Assembly: GCA_017468365.1 (NCBI GenBank)
Contig: JAFUIS010000005.1
Span: 1 to 64,000 of the forward strand
Length of the DNA stretch: 64,000 nucleotides
Direction: 5' to 3'
Origin: Oscillospiraceae bacterium
GTDB lineage: Bacteria; Bacillota; Clostridia; Oscillospirales; Ruminococcaceae
Within the stretch, counting starts at the first letter, position 1; every line of letters begins with the position of its first letter. A model generated the notes under the pieces. That model made no database searches. It was not told the origin of the DNA and was given only the letters and a program-made list of their open reading frames with translations. The position numbers and the translations under genes were made by a program. Of this stretch, positions 32,677 to 40,704 are shown in pieces.

Positions 32677-33222
32677 TTAGGGATTACAGTTTTTGCAAGG
32701 AGAATAACCTTTGTTTATGGCTTCCGTCCTTGTTCCGTCAAAATAAAGCTTGTTCTTTTCTTTCATTTGGTTTACGGAATTGCACCACGAGTAGTGGAAT
32801 TTACCTGTGTTTTTGTTAAGGATATAAGAGTATTCTTTTTCATCATTTGAAGAATAATTATTTGAAACGTAAGAGTCTCCGCTATAATTGTTCGAACTTG
32901 AAGAAGATTTTGAAGAACCTTTGGAGGACGATTTGGAGTCCTCTTTGCCTTGATTGTATCCGTCATTGTATCCTACATAATACCCTTCATTGTATCCACT
33001 TCTCCTTCCTTCTTCCCTTCCTTTTTTCAACCCTTTATTATATTCTTCAACTTTCGCCGTTTCATATCCACTGTTGTATGCTTTATCAATTTCTGCAATA
33101 TATAAATTATATCCGCCAAAGCCAATTATAACGATTGCCAATATAGCATAAACAATAGTGGAAAAACCAATTCCGGATTTTATTTTAACATCATTCTGGT
33201 ATGTATTTTGAGAATCAGCCAT
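32677..33222 (-). CDS. Membrane-anchored protein with GY-repeat stalk and Ada-like zinc-binding domain
   Basis: A 181-residue protein. Residues 1-17 are polar, 18-41 form one membrane span, 52-92 hold repeats of the GYNxGY type (SGYNEGYYVGYNDGYNQG), 97-125 are almost pure Ser/Asn, and 132-181 form a compact domain with KFHYSWCNSVNQM and GYSPCKNCNP, in which H143, C147, C176 and C179 can bind zinc. This C-terminal domain resembles the Ada metal-binding-like tail seen on secreted nucleases. The start is ATG 33222 behind GGAGGCGCAAA. Base composition is more AT-rich than the neighbours. It is divergent from an XRE regulator. Function unknown. Confidence 0.72.
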   Translation of the reverse strand: MADSQNTYQNDVKIKSGIGFSTIVYAILAIVIIGFGGYNLYIAEIDKAYNSGYETAKVEEYNKGLKKGREEGRRSGYNEGYYVGYNDGYNQGKEDSKSSSKGSSKSSSSSNNYSGDSYVSNNYSSNDEKEYSYILNKNTGKFHYSWCNSVNQMKEKNKLYFDGTRTEAINKGYSPCKNCNP

Positions 33223-33246
33223 TTTGCGCCTCCAAAATATTTTATA

Positions 33247-33266
33247 ATGCCACAATATTGTAGCAT
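33247..33266. promoter_or_regulatory. Operator-like palindrome, copy 1
   Basis: ATGCCACAATATTGTAGCAT: arms ATGCCAC and GTAGCAT match at 6 of 7 positions around AATATT. It is 24 bases upstream of the membrane-protein start and centred 33 bases from copy 2, three helical turns. Confidence 0.6.
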
Positions 33267-33279
33267 AATCCAATATTTT

Positions 33280-33299
33280 ATGCAACAAAATAGTAGCAT
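33280..33299. promoter_or_regulatory. Operator-like palindrome, copy 2
   Basis: ATGCAACAAAATAGTAGCAT: arms ATGCAAC and GTAGCAT match at 6 of 7 positions. It ends 20 bases before the XRE start and shares the GTAGCAT half with copy 1. Likely target of the adjacent XRE protein (inference). Confidence 0.6.
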
Positions 33300-33319
33300 A
33301 CCTTATGAGGTGATGCTGA

Positions 33320-33535
33320 ATGTTCTTTCAAAGACTGGCTGATTTAAGAATCGACTCCGATAAAACCCAACAGGAAATTGCCGATTTGCTCGACTGCAAA
33401 CGCGAAGTTTATCGCAGATATGAAAAAGGTATCCACGAAATCCCGGTTTGGGCATTAATAAAATTGGCAGAATTTTATAATACCAGCACCGATTACATTT
33501 TAGGGCTTACCGACAATCCCAAACCGTACAAATAA
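33320..33535 (+). CDS. XRE-family helix-turn-helix regulator
   Basis: A 71-residue Cro/C1-type DNA-binding protein. LRIDSDKTQQEIADLLDCKR is the first part of the HTH (helices 2 and 3), followed by EVYRRYEKGIHEIPVWALIK and LAEFYNTSTDYILGLTD, the standard end of single-domain XRE proteins. There is no effector domain. GAGGTGAT lies 5 bases before the ATG. It is divergent from the membrane protein gene with two palindromes between them, so it most likely represses both promoters. Confidence 0.93.
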   Translation: MFFQRLADLRIDSDKTQQEIADLLDCKREVYRRYEKGIHEIPVWALIKLAEFYNTSTDYILGLTDNPKPYK

Positions 33536-33542
33536 AAAGGTT

Positions 33543-33576
33543 CCCCGTGCTCAAATGAGCACGGGGGTTTTGTTTT
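33543..33576 (+). terminator. Terminator of the XRE gene; right copy of the 34-bp direct repeat
   Basis: CCCCGTGCTC AAAT GAGCACGGGG then TTTTGTTTT; identical over 34 bases to 32642-32675. Beyond it, 33577-33645 holds only imperfect fragments such as GAGCACGGAACGG and no gene. Confidence 0.92.
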
Positions 33577-33645
33577 TGAGCACGGAACGGTTTTTCGAAA
33601 GGGCCGTTTCCGCCCGCGCTGTAAATAAACGGTTCTCGCCGCTTC

Positions 33646-33678
33646 AAAAAAGAAGCTCCCTTTTATCAAGGGAGCTTC
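33646..33678 (-). terminator. Terminator of the MtnA-like gene
   Basis: Stem GAAGCTCCCTT / AAGGGAGCTTC with a 5-base loop; the minus strand continues with TTTTTT. Confidence 0.9.
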
Positions 33679-33683
33679 TTTTA

Positions 33684-34754
33684 TTATACGATAAGTTCGT
33701 ATTCGCCGGTGCCGTCGTCGCCGTTGTAATAATCCCAAAGTTTGTCGCCGTCATAGATGCCTTTGTCGGTGACAAATCCGGTTACAAGTTCCGGAGGAGT
33801 TTTGTCGAATGCGGGATAGAAGCCGTTTACGCCTTCAACAGCGGTACGGGTTCCAAGCGCTTCGAGAACAAGGTTCGGGTCTCGCTCTTCGATTTTAACG
33901 TCTTTTGCAAAGGGGTGGCATTTATCGGGAGTGCCGGTTACATAGAAAGGAATTCCCCAATATTTTGCTGCAAGAGCGATCTGGAAAGTGCCGACCTTGT
34001 TGATAACAACACCGTCCATGGTGATAGCGTCTGCCGCGCAGGTGAATACGTCAACTTTCTTTTCGTGCATGGTCCAGCCGGGCATATTATCGGTGATAAC
34101 GGTTACGTCAAATCCCATGTCGTGAAGAACGGAAGCGGTAAGTCTTGCGCCCTGGAAATAAGGTCTGGTTTCCGGGCAGACGAATTTGATCTTTTTGCCC
34201 TGGGCTTTTATTTCCTTGCACATAAAGCCGAGAATGGTTTCCGCATAGCACTGGGTCATGACGGTACCTTCGTCCGGGAATTTGGAAACAAGGTGTTTTG
34301 CAACTTCGCCGATTTTGTTATAGCGGTTATCGGTGAGTGCGATGATGCGGTCAAAAGTTGCCTGAATGGCGTCTTTTTCGCCGGCGGCAAAGGCTTCTTC
34401 CGCGGCCGCAACGCAGGAATCGGTGATGATTTTAATGCGTTTTGCGGTGGTGGGTCTTGCGTTTACGATAAGGTCCTGAGCATGACGGATATGTTCCATA
34501 GCCTTGTCATAGGGCATATTTTTTGCTTCGTAAGCGGCGAGAACGATTCCCATTCCGCAAGCAAGATAAGGGCCTGCGCTCTGGACGATCATATCTCTCA
34601 TTGCGTTTGCAACTTCTTCGGAGGAATAGCAGGTAACAAATTTGATTGGATGCGGATAGCAGCGGCGGTCAAGGATTCTGACCGTTCCGTTTTCGTACCA
34701 CGCGACGTTTTCATATCTGAGAAGGAATGCAAGACCTTCGTCTGCTCTTGCCAT
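33684..34754 (-). CDS. MtnA/eIF2B-alpha-family sugar-phosphate isomerase
   Basis: A 356-residue protein of the eIF-2B alpha/beta/delta and methylthioribose-1-phosphate isomerase superfamily. It shows NARPTTAKR near residue 98, MTQCYAETILGF near 165, RPYFQGARLTASVLHDMGFD near 195-214, DNMPGWTM and the INKVGTFQIALAAK block near 250. MtnA has GAD in the motif that here reads CAADAI, so the catalytic Asp is in place but the context differs. No other methionine-salvage gene is near, so it could act on another pentose phosphate. It is monocistronic. Confidence 0.75.
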   Translation of the reverse strand: MARADEGLAFLLRYENVAWYENGTVRILDRRCYPHPIKFVTCYSSEEVANAMRDMIVQSAGPYLACGMGIVLAAYEAKNMPYDKAMEHIRHAQDLIVNARPTTAKRIKIITDSCVAAAEEAFAAGEKDAIQATFDRIIALTDNRYNKIGEVAKHLVSKFPDEGTVMTQCYAETILGFMCKEIKAQGKKIKFVCPETRPYFQGARLTASVLHDMGFDVTVITDNMPGWTMHEKKVDVFTCAADAITMDGVVINKVGTFQIALAAKYWGIPFYVTGTPDKCHPFAKDVKIEERDPNLVLEALGTRTAVEGVNGFYPAFDKTPPELVTGFVTDKGIYDGDKLWDYYNGDDGTGEYELIV

Positions 34755-34795
34755 ATTTAAAATCCCCTTTCGGCTTTATACTTTATAATAAATTT

Positions 34796-34824
34796 ATTAT
34801 ACTATCTTTCAAAAGAAGATACAA
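34796..34824 (-). promoter_or_regulatory. Promoter of the MtnA-like gene
   Basis: Minus-strand TTGTAT, 17-base spacer, TATAAT, 42 bases upstream of the ATG. Confidence 0.7.
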
Positions 34825-34828
34825 GCCA

Positions 34829-34860
34829 TAAAAAAAGCGCCCGACAAACAAGCGGGCGCC
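34829..34860 (-). terminator. Terminator of htrA
   Basis: Stem GGCGCCCG / CGGGCGC with ACAAACAAG-type loop, followed on the minus strand by a run of seven T. Confidence 0.88.
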
Positions 34861-34877
34861 GTTTTTTGTTTTTGTTA

Positions 34878-36392
34878 TCAGCCTTTGCTCTCTTTGAGTT
34901 CAACTTCTACGGTGTAGGAAAAATCGCTTTTTCCTGTTGCGGAATAGCGGTAGAATTCCATTACGACTTTGTCGCCGGGAACATGTTCCGTAAGGTATTC
35001 ATGAAGGTCTTCAACGCAGGTGACATTTTTTCCGTCAAAGTGGGTGATGATATCGCCGACCTTGACTTCGGTTCCGTAAAGGCTTCCGTCCGGGTTGATT
35101 TCGATTATCTGGACACCTTCGGGAACGTCATAGTATCTTGCGGTGACAGAGTCAATAGTGATGACGTTGATGCCTATCATGGCTCTTCCGGAAACGTAGC
35201 CGTTTTTAATGATATCCTCGATAAGGGGCTTTGCGGTTTCGGTAGGGATGGCAAAACCGATGCCTTCATAGTCGGTGGAAATTATTTTTGCGCTGGTGAT
35301 GCCGACCACCTGGCCGTATTCGTTGATAAGAGCACCGCCGGAGTTTCCGGGGTTGATTGCGGCGCTGGTCTGGATAACGCTCATGTAATAGCTGGATTCA
35401 ACGTTGATAACGCGGTCAAGTCCGCTTATCATGCCGTCGGTAAAGCTGGACTGAAGGCTCAGTCCGCCGGGATTTCCGAGAGCATAGACGGTCTCGCCGA
35501 TTTCAAGCTGGGAAGAATCGCCGAGTTCAACTTCAACAAGGTTTTCCGCATCAATTTTTAATACGGCGATATCGGTCTGGATATCGGAACCGATGACTTC
35601 GGCTTCATATTCCTCTTCGTTATAAAGAACGACTTTTACTGCTTCGGCACCTTCGATAACGTGTGCATTGGTCACGATATAACCGTCGTCGCTGATGATG
35701 ATTCCGGAACCGGAACCGGCAGCTTCAAGGGAATAGCTGTATTGATACTGCACAACGCCAACAACGGAGGGGCTTACTTTTTTATAAATTTCGGTGGCAG
35801 AAAGTTTTCCGTCGGTGGTCACGGTGTTCTCTTTGGGAATATCGTGAAGGCTGATATCCGGAACTTCAGCTTCGTTCGGGGTTTCTTCTTTTTCTACGGA
35901 AGGAATGGGGCTCGAGATACGGTTTTCGCCGCTGAGCATGCGGTAGATTCCGATGGAAGAAAGGGAAACGATGCAGACCGCAAGAAGTGCGCCGACTATT
36001 GCAAGGAAAACTTTAAGGCCTTTTCCCATGCCCTTTTTGCCGGTTTTCTTTCCGGCTTCGGCGCTTTCGTATTTATTGAAATCCCACTGATAATTTTCAC
36101 CGCTGTTGCTGTAATAATTGGTCCGGGGGTTTCCGTAATAACCGTAACGGGTGCCGTATTCTCTTCTGGGAGGCTGCTGTTCGCCTGCGGGATTTCCCGG
36201 ATTCCAGCGCGCGCTGTTTTCATCGGCGCTTCCGTCCCAGGAAACATACTGGTTGGTATTGGCGGAATAGGTCCAGCCGGAAGGGGCGTTTGTATTTCTT
36301 TCGCCGGATTCGGAAGGCTGTTCTTCCCTTACTTCCTCTTTCGGTGCTTCGGAAGGTTCCGCGTTCATTTCACTTTTCTCAAATTCGTCCAT
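34878..36392 (-). CDS. htrA: HtrA/DegP-like membrane-anchored serine protease with PDZ domain
   Basis: A 504-residue protein. Residues 1-125 are a disordered, Glu/Asn/Tyr-rich cytoplasmic region (with an unusual WTYSANTNQYVSWDG segment), 126-151 the membrane span, 200-380 the trypsin-like protease with the triad H244 (TNAHVI), D274 (TDIAVL) and S351 (NPGNSGGAL), and about 395-500 one PDZ domain. It degrades or refolds damaged envelope proteins. The gene follows a response regulator and sensor kinase on the same strand, the same association as in many Firmicutes (WalRK or CssRS with HtrA). The 126-base gap to the kinase contains an inverted repeat. Confidence 0.94.
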   Translation of the reverse strand: MDEFEKSEMNAEPSEAPKEEVREEQPSESGERNTNAPSGWTYSANTNQYVSWDGSADENSARWNPGNPAGEQQPPRREYGTRYGYYGNPRTNYYSNSGENYQWDFNKYESAEAGKKTGKKGMGKGLKVFLAIVGALLAVCIVSLSSIGIYRMLSGENRISSPIPSVEKEETPNEAEVPDISLHDIPKENTVTTDGKLSATEIYKKVSPSVVGVVQYQYSYSLEAAGSGSGIIISDDGYIVTNAHVIEGAEAVKVVLYNEEEYEAEVIGSDIQTDIAVLKIDAENLVEVELGDSSQLEIGETVYALGNPGGLSLQSSFTDGMISGLDRVINVESSYYMSVIQTSAAINPGNSGGALINEYGQVVGITSAKIISTDYEGIGFAIPTETAKPLIEDIIKNGYVSGRAMIGINVITIDSVTARYYDVPEGVQIIEINPDGSLYGTEVKVGDIITHFDGKNVTCVEDLHEYLTEHVPGDKVVMEFYRYSATGKSDFSYTVEVELKESKG

Positions 36393-36447
36393 TTTTGCAA
36401 AATACCTTTCTGGGTGGAATTAGATTGTTTTTATGTTTTTTATTTTA

Positions 36448-36495
36448 ACCGCAAATTGTTAAATAAAAATAAACAAGGCATAAATAATTTGCGGT
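36448..36495. repeat. Inverted repeat between the sensor kinase gene and htrA
   Basis: ACCGCAAATT at 36448-36457 and AATTTGCGGT at 36486-36495 form a perfect 10-bp inverted repeat with a 28-base AT-rich spacer. No T run follows on either strand, so it is not a normal terminator; it may be a regulator site or an RNA processing stem. Confidence 0.5.
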
Positions 36496-36518
36496 AATTT
36501 TGCCGAAAAAGCAAAAAA

Positions 36519-38021
36519 TCAGGTGTTTCCCTTTTCACTTTCGTCCAAAGAGCGGCGCTTGTTCTTTTCTTTAAGTACTTTGGGGTCCGTTGCGGGAACG
36601 GAGAAGGTGAATTCGGTATACTCCCCTTCGACGCTTTTTACAAAAAGGTCTCCCTTATGCTGGTTTACAATGGTCTGGACGATATAAAGTCCCAGACCGA
36701 CGCCGGTTTTATCAAGGCTTCGGGATTTGTCGGTTTTATAGAACCTGTCGAAAAGCCTCGGAAGTTCCTGTTGGGCAATTCCCGCTCCGGTGTTCCTTAC
36801 GGAAACAAAAACGTTTCCGTCTTTTATGTTATAAGCGAAAGAAATGCATCCACCGTCGTTAACAAATTTTACGGCGTTATCGATAAGGTTATAGACCACC
36901 TGGTGTATAAGGTCATTATCCGCATTGACAAAGACCTCGTCGGATTCAAGACCCATGATTTCAAGGTTCTTTTCCTCAATTTTCTGTTCAAAGGCAAAGA
37001 CCGTTCTGCAAACAAGCTCGTTCACGTCAAAATCCGTCGGATTTATCTTCATGTCGCCCGCTTCTATCCTTGCGATGCTGAGCATGGATTTTACCATTCT
37101 GGAAAGGCGCTTTACCTCTTCGGAAACGATTTCGAGATACTGCTTGCGCTTTTCTTCCGGAACCGTTCCGTCAAGAATTCCGTCGATGAAACCGCCTATG
37201 GTCATCATCGGGGTTTTGAGTTCGTGGGAGATGTTGGCGATAAAGCTTCTTCTTACGGATTCAAGATCCGCCATGGAATCCGCCATATGGTTGAAGGATT
37301 TTGCCAGCTGTGCAATTTCGTCTTCGCCATCGACCGGTACTCTTACGGTGAAGTCGCCGGTGGAAAAGCTTTTTGCCGCGGCCGCCATTTCACGAAGAGG
37401 CTTTGTCATCTTGTTGGTGACAAAATAAATGGCAATGGAAGATATTGCGGTGGCGATAAGGGCGCAGAAGAAGATTATATCCATAAGGTCCATTATGAAA
37501 AACCATACGTCCGTTGCCTCGGTGGCAGCAAAAAGCACCGCAAGCGTTTCATTATTGTGTTTTATGGGGATACCGACGATGTAATGCGAGGTCTCATAAA
37601 TTCCGTCAAGAGTTCCTGAGCCGTTATATTCCCCGGCTATTGCCTCTTTCATTATGTTTTCCGAAATACTGAAGGTTCTGTGGTTACAGTTTTCGCCTTC
37701 GGAACAGATTATGGTGTTTCCGTCAAGTCCCACAAGGAATATGTTCGATTCCGTGGTGGCGGAAATTATGCGGTATCCGTTTTCAACCGTTCCCACCGGG
37801 ATTTTGCGATATCCGTAATCGGACATCCCCGCAAGGGTTATTCCCGCGGCCTGTTCGGCGTTTTTATGAAGAGTTTCGCGGCTGTTTTCGCTGAAATAGG
37901 TTGCAGAAAAACCTATAATCAACACTCCCATAAGGGTGAGCGTTGCAAGAATTACCGCGGAACAAATTGCAAAATATCGGTTGAACAGCGATTTTTTTAG
38001 GCTTTGTTTTATCTTTGACAT
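36519..38021 (-). CDS. Two-component sensor histidine kinase
   Basis: A 500-residue membrane kinase. Two spans (about 18-42 and 174-201) enclose a 130-residue extracellular sensor domain, then HAMP (about 200-255), HisKA with the phosphorylated H266 in NISHELKTP, and HATPase with N-box VVYNLIDNAVKF, G1-box VRNTGAGI, F-box LFDRFYKTDKSR and G2-box GVGLGLYIV. It phosphorylates the regulator encoded 3 bases upstream. The signal is unknown; the nearby htrA suggests envelope stress or cell-wall state. Confidence 0.95.
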   Translation of the reverse strand: MSKIKQSLKKSLFNRYFAICSAVILATLTLMGVLIIGFSATYFSENSRETLHKNAEQAAGITLAGMSDYGYRKIPVGTVENGYRIISATTESNIFLVGLDGNTIICSEGENCNHRTFSISENIMKEAIAGEYNGSGTLDGIYETSHYIVGIPIKHNNETLAVLFAATEATDVWFFIMDLMDIIFFCALIATAISSIAIYFVTNKMTKPLREMAAAAKSFSTGDFTVRVPVDGEDEIAQLAKSFNHMADSMADLESVRRSFIANISHELKTPMMTIGGFIDGILDGTVPEEKRKQYLEIVSEEVKRLSRMVKSMLSIARIEAGDMKINPTDFDVNELVCRTVFAFEQKIEEKNLEIMGLESDEVFVNADNDLIHQVVYNLIDNAVKFVNDGGCISFAYNIKDGNVFVSVRNTGAGIAQQELPRLFDRFYKTDKSRSLDKTGVGLGLYIVQTIVNQHKGDLFVKSVEGEYTEFTFSVPATDPKVLKEKNKRRSLDESEKGNT

Positions 38022-38024
38022 TTA

Positions 38025-38720
38025 TCAGTCGTCTTTCGTTTCAAATTTATAGCCTACGCCCCAGACGGTTTTAAGGCTCCATTTTTCGGAAACACCTTCA
38101 AGCTTTTCACGAAGGCGCTTGATGTGAACGTCAACGGTGCGGGAATCGCCGTAATATTCAAATCCCCAGACTTCGTCAAGAAGCTGGTCGCGGGTATAGA
38201 CCCTGTTGGGGTTGGAAGCAAGATGGAAAAGAAGTTCAAGTTCCTTGGGGGGAGTATCGACGACTTTTCCGTCTACTTTGAGTTCATATTTTGTCATGTT
38301 TACGGTAAGCTTGTCAAAGTTGACTTCCTTCTTGTCGTTTTCGGCGGAAGCTTTTCCGGTCCTGCGGAGCACCGCTTTGATACGGGCGATTATCTCTTTG
38401 GGCTCAAAGGGTTTTACGACATAGTCGTCCGCGCCCAGTTCAAGACCGAGAACTTTGTCAAAGGTCTCGCCTTTTGCGGTTATCATGATTATGGGACATT
38501 CGGATTTTTTGCGAAGTTCGCGGCAGACCTGCCAGCCGTCAAGACGGGGCATCATTACATCAAGAAGAATGAGGTCCGGTTCTTCCTCGTCGAATTTTCT
38601 GAGGGCTTCTTCGCCGTTTCCGGCAATGACGACGGAATAGCCGTCTTTTTCAAGATACATTCTTAAAAGTTCGCAGATATTTCTGTCGTCATCCGCCACA
38701 AGAATTTTTGCGTTTGTCAT
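38025..38720 (-). CDS. OmpR/PhoB-family response regulator
   Basis: A 231-residue regulator with a receiver domain (D10, D11, phospho-acceptor D54 in LILLDVMM, K105-type lysine in VVKPFEPKE) and a winged-helix output domain (about 130-228; GVGYKF at the end). It is the first gene of a likely three-gene unit with its kinase and htrA. Directly upstream lie two TGTTCA repeats 11 bases apart, the spacing preferred by this regulator class, so it may control its own promoter. Confidence 0.96.
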   Translation of the reverse strand: MTNAKILVADDDRNICELLRMYLEKDGYSVVIAGNGEEALRKFDEEEPDLILLDVMMPRLDGWQVCRELRKKSECPIIMITAKGETFDKVLGLELGADDYVVKPFEPKEIIARIKAVLRRTGKASAENDKKEVNFDKLTVNMTKYELKVDGKVVDTPPKELELLFHLASNPNRVYTRDQLLDEVWGFEYYGDSRTVDVHIKRLREKLEGVSEKWSLKTVWGVGYKFETKDD

Positions 38721-38773
38721 TATCTGAAATCCTCCTTTATGTAAAAGGGTTTTATTTTATTCCTAATAATACT

Positions 38774-38817
38774 ATTATAGCGCATTTTACGGAAGAATAG
38801 TGAACACTTCTTGAACA
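38774..38817 (-). promoter_or_regulatory. Promoter and TGTTCA direct repeats upstream of the response regulator
   Basis: Minus-strand TATAAT lies at 38774-38779. TGTTCA occurs at 38812-38817 and again at 38801-38806, an 11-base period, where the -35 would be expected. No consensus -35 is present, which fits an activated promoter. Confidence 0.55.
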
Positions 38818-38843
38818 TTTTTTTGATTTTTTCGTAAATTCTC

Positions 38844-38871
38844 TTGTTAATTCGCCGATTTAATGTATAAT
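38844..38871 (+). promoter_or_regulatory. Promoter of ychF-folT
   Basis: TTGTTA, 16-base spacer, TATAAT, about 70 bases upstream of the ychF ATG. Confidence 0.6.
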
Positions 38872-38940
38872 TAGTATGTTATATTATCGAAACATGCTTT
38901 TGATTTCAAAAAATACGAAAGAAAAGGACGTTTTTTATTT

Positions 38941-40035
38941 ATGAAACTCGGTATGATCGGACTTCCGAACGTCGGAAAATCCACCCTTTTTAATGCAATC
39001 ACCAATGCAGGCGCTCAGGCGGCAAACTATCCTTTCTGCACCATCGAACCCAACGTGGGTGTTGTTGCCGTTCCGGAACCCCGTCTTGACAAGCTTGCCG
39101 AAATTTACGAGCCGGAAAAATACACCCCTGCAACCGTTGAATTTGTTGACATTGCGGGTCTTGTAAAAGGCGCCGCAAAAGGCGAAGGCCTCGGCAACAA
39201 ATTCCTTGCAAACATCCGCGAAGTCGATGCGCTCATTCATGTTGTGCGCTGTTTTGACGATGACAACGTCATCCACGTTGACGGCAGCGTAAACGCCGGC
39301 CGCGATATCGAAGTCATCAACCTTGAACTTATCTTCTCCGATATCGAAATTCTTGACCGCCGCATTGCAAAAGTTGAAAAAGACCTTAAAGGCGACCGCA
39401 GCCTTGCTGACGAACTTGATCTTCTCAAACGCCTTAAAGAACATCTTGAAAACGGAAAATCCGCCCGTGCATTCGCTTGCGACGAAGAGGAAAAAGAAAT
39501 CATTTCCGCTGTTCCCCTTCTTTCCAACAAACCCATCATCTATGCCGCAAACATGAGCGAAGATGACTTTATAAACGGCGTTGAAAACAACGAAAACTAC
39601 AAATTTGTCGAAGAAATAGCAAAATCCGAAAATTCTGCCGTCATGCCCGTCTGCGCAAAATTCGAGGAAGAGATTTCCGACATGGATGCTGACGAGAAAA
39701 AAGAATTTCTTGCGGAAATCAACCTTGAAGAATCCGGCCTTGACCGTATGATAAAAGCCAGCTATGACCTTCTCGGACTTATGAGTTATCTTACCGCCGG
39801 CAAAAAAGAGGTCCGCGCATGGACCATTAAAAAAGGCACCAAGGCTCCCAAAGCCGCAGGTGCGATCCACTCTGACTTTGAAAAAGGCTTTATTCGTGCA
39901 GAAATCGTAAAATACGATGACCTTGTGGCTCTTGGTTCCTGGAACGCCGCAAAAGAAAAAGGCCTTATGAAAAGCGAAGGCAAAGAATATGTTATGCAGG
40001 ACGGCGATATTGTCGAATTCCTGTTTAATGTATAA
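38941..40035 (+). CDS. ychF: Redox-regulated ribosome-associated ATPase YchF
   Basis: A 364-residue OBG-family P-loop protein. G1 is GLPNVGKST (7-15), followed by [20 protein letters not shown] near residue 66 (G3), the coiled-coil insertion around 130-160 and the C-terminal TGS domain ([20 protein letters not shown], then [12 protein letters not shown]). The non-canonical G4 motif of this family makes it prefer ATP over GTP. Full length. It is followed 37 bases later by a vitamin transporter gene on the same strand. Confidence 0.97.
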   Translation: MKLGMIGLPNVGKSTLFNAITNAGAQAANYPFCTIEPNVGVVAVPEPRLDKLAEIYEPEKYTPATVEFVDIAGLVKGAAKGEGLGNKFLANIREVDALIHVVRCFDDDNVIHVDGSVNAGRDIEVINLELIFSDIEILDRRIAKVEKDLKGDRSLADELDLLKRLKEHLENGKSARAFACDEEEKEIISAVPLLSNKPIIYAANMSEDDFINGVENNENYKFVEEIAKSENSAVMPVCAKFEEEISDMDADEKKEFLAEINLEESGLDRMIKASYDLLGLMSYLTAGKKEVRAWTIKKGTKAPKAAGAIHSDFEKGFIRAEIVKYDDLVALGSWNAAKEKGLMKSEGKEYVMQDGDIVEFLFNV

Positions 40036-40072
40036 AATTTAATAACTGCAACCAAAAGGAGGCGCAGATACC

Positions 40073-40612
40073 ATGAAACCGAAACGCCTTTTATCCCACA
40101 TTGTGACCATCTGTTTTAACGGAATGCTTATCGCAATGTACACCGTGTTAAGCCTTGTTGCCACCATAAACCTTGGCAACATGAAGTTCACCCTCGACAG
40201 TCTTCCGATACTTGTCGGCGGTGCGCTTTTCGGTCCTGTAAGCGGAATGACGATCGGACTTTTAGGCAGCTTTTTAAACCAGATGATCACCTATGGCTTT
40301 TCCGCCACCACCCTGCTTTGGATAATTCCTGCAGGTGCACGCGGACTGCTTATCGGTCTTTATGCAAAGCACCATAACTTTGATATGACCTTTAAACAGA
40401 CCCAGTTCATCACCATTTCTTCGGCACTTGTCGTTACGGCGCTGAACACTCTTATTATGTATATCGATTCCAAGATATACGGTTATTACTCTTTCGCATA
40501 TGTTTTTGGCGGAATAGTTCCCAGAATCGTTGCCGGCGTTATAATCGCGTTCATCTTTGCGGCAATTCTTCCGCATATTCTTAAACCCCTTAAAAAAATC
40601 GTCGGAAAATAA
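40073..40612 (+). CDS. folT: FolT-like ECF transporter S component (probable folate)
   Basis: A 179-residue membrane protein with about six spans. MKFTLDSLPILVGGALFGPV and GMTIGLLGSFLNQMITYGFS near residues 42-80, TLLWIIPAGARGLLIGLYAK, and FGGIVPRIVAGVIIAFIFAA at the end match the folate family of group II ECF S components. Folate specificity is inferred from this resemblance; there is no THF riboswitch in the 37-base gap to ychF. Its energising module is probably EcfA1-EcfA2-EcfT at 46.4-48.9 kb. AAAGGAGG lies upstream of the ATG. Confidence 0.82.
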   Translation: MKPKRLLSHIVTICFNGMLIAMYTVLSLVATINLGNMKFTLDSLPILVGGALFGPVSGMTIGLLGSFLNQMITYGFSATTLLWIIPAGARGLLIGLYAKHHNFDMTFKQTQFITISSALVVTALNTLIMYIDSKIYGYYSFAYVFGGIVPRIVAGVIIAFIFAAILPHILKPLKKIVGK

Positions 40613-40624
40613 AGCAAAAACTCA

Positions 40625-40652
40625 AAAGCGCTCCAAAATCGGGGCGCTTTTT
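40625..40652 (+). terminator. Terminator after folT
   Basis: Stem GCGCTCC / GGGGCGC (one G-T pair) with AAAATC loop, followed by TTTTTT. Confidence 0.88.
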
Positions 40653-40660
40653 TGTAATCA

Positions 40661-40690
40661 AAAAAGGCACCCTTTTCGGGTGCCTCTTTT
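40661..40690 (-). terminator. Terminator of pnp
   Basis: Stem GGCACCC / GGGTGCC at 40666-40684, followed on the minus strand by TTTTTGATT. Convergent partner of the folT terminator. Confidence 0.88.
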
Positions 40691-40704
40691 TTTACGGTTT
40701 TTTA

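Noticed and set aside
40036-40072. THF riboswitch before the FolT-like gene
   Set aside because: The gap to ychF is only 37 bases and holds little more than the ribosome site.
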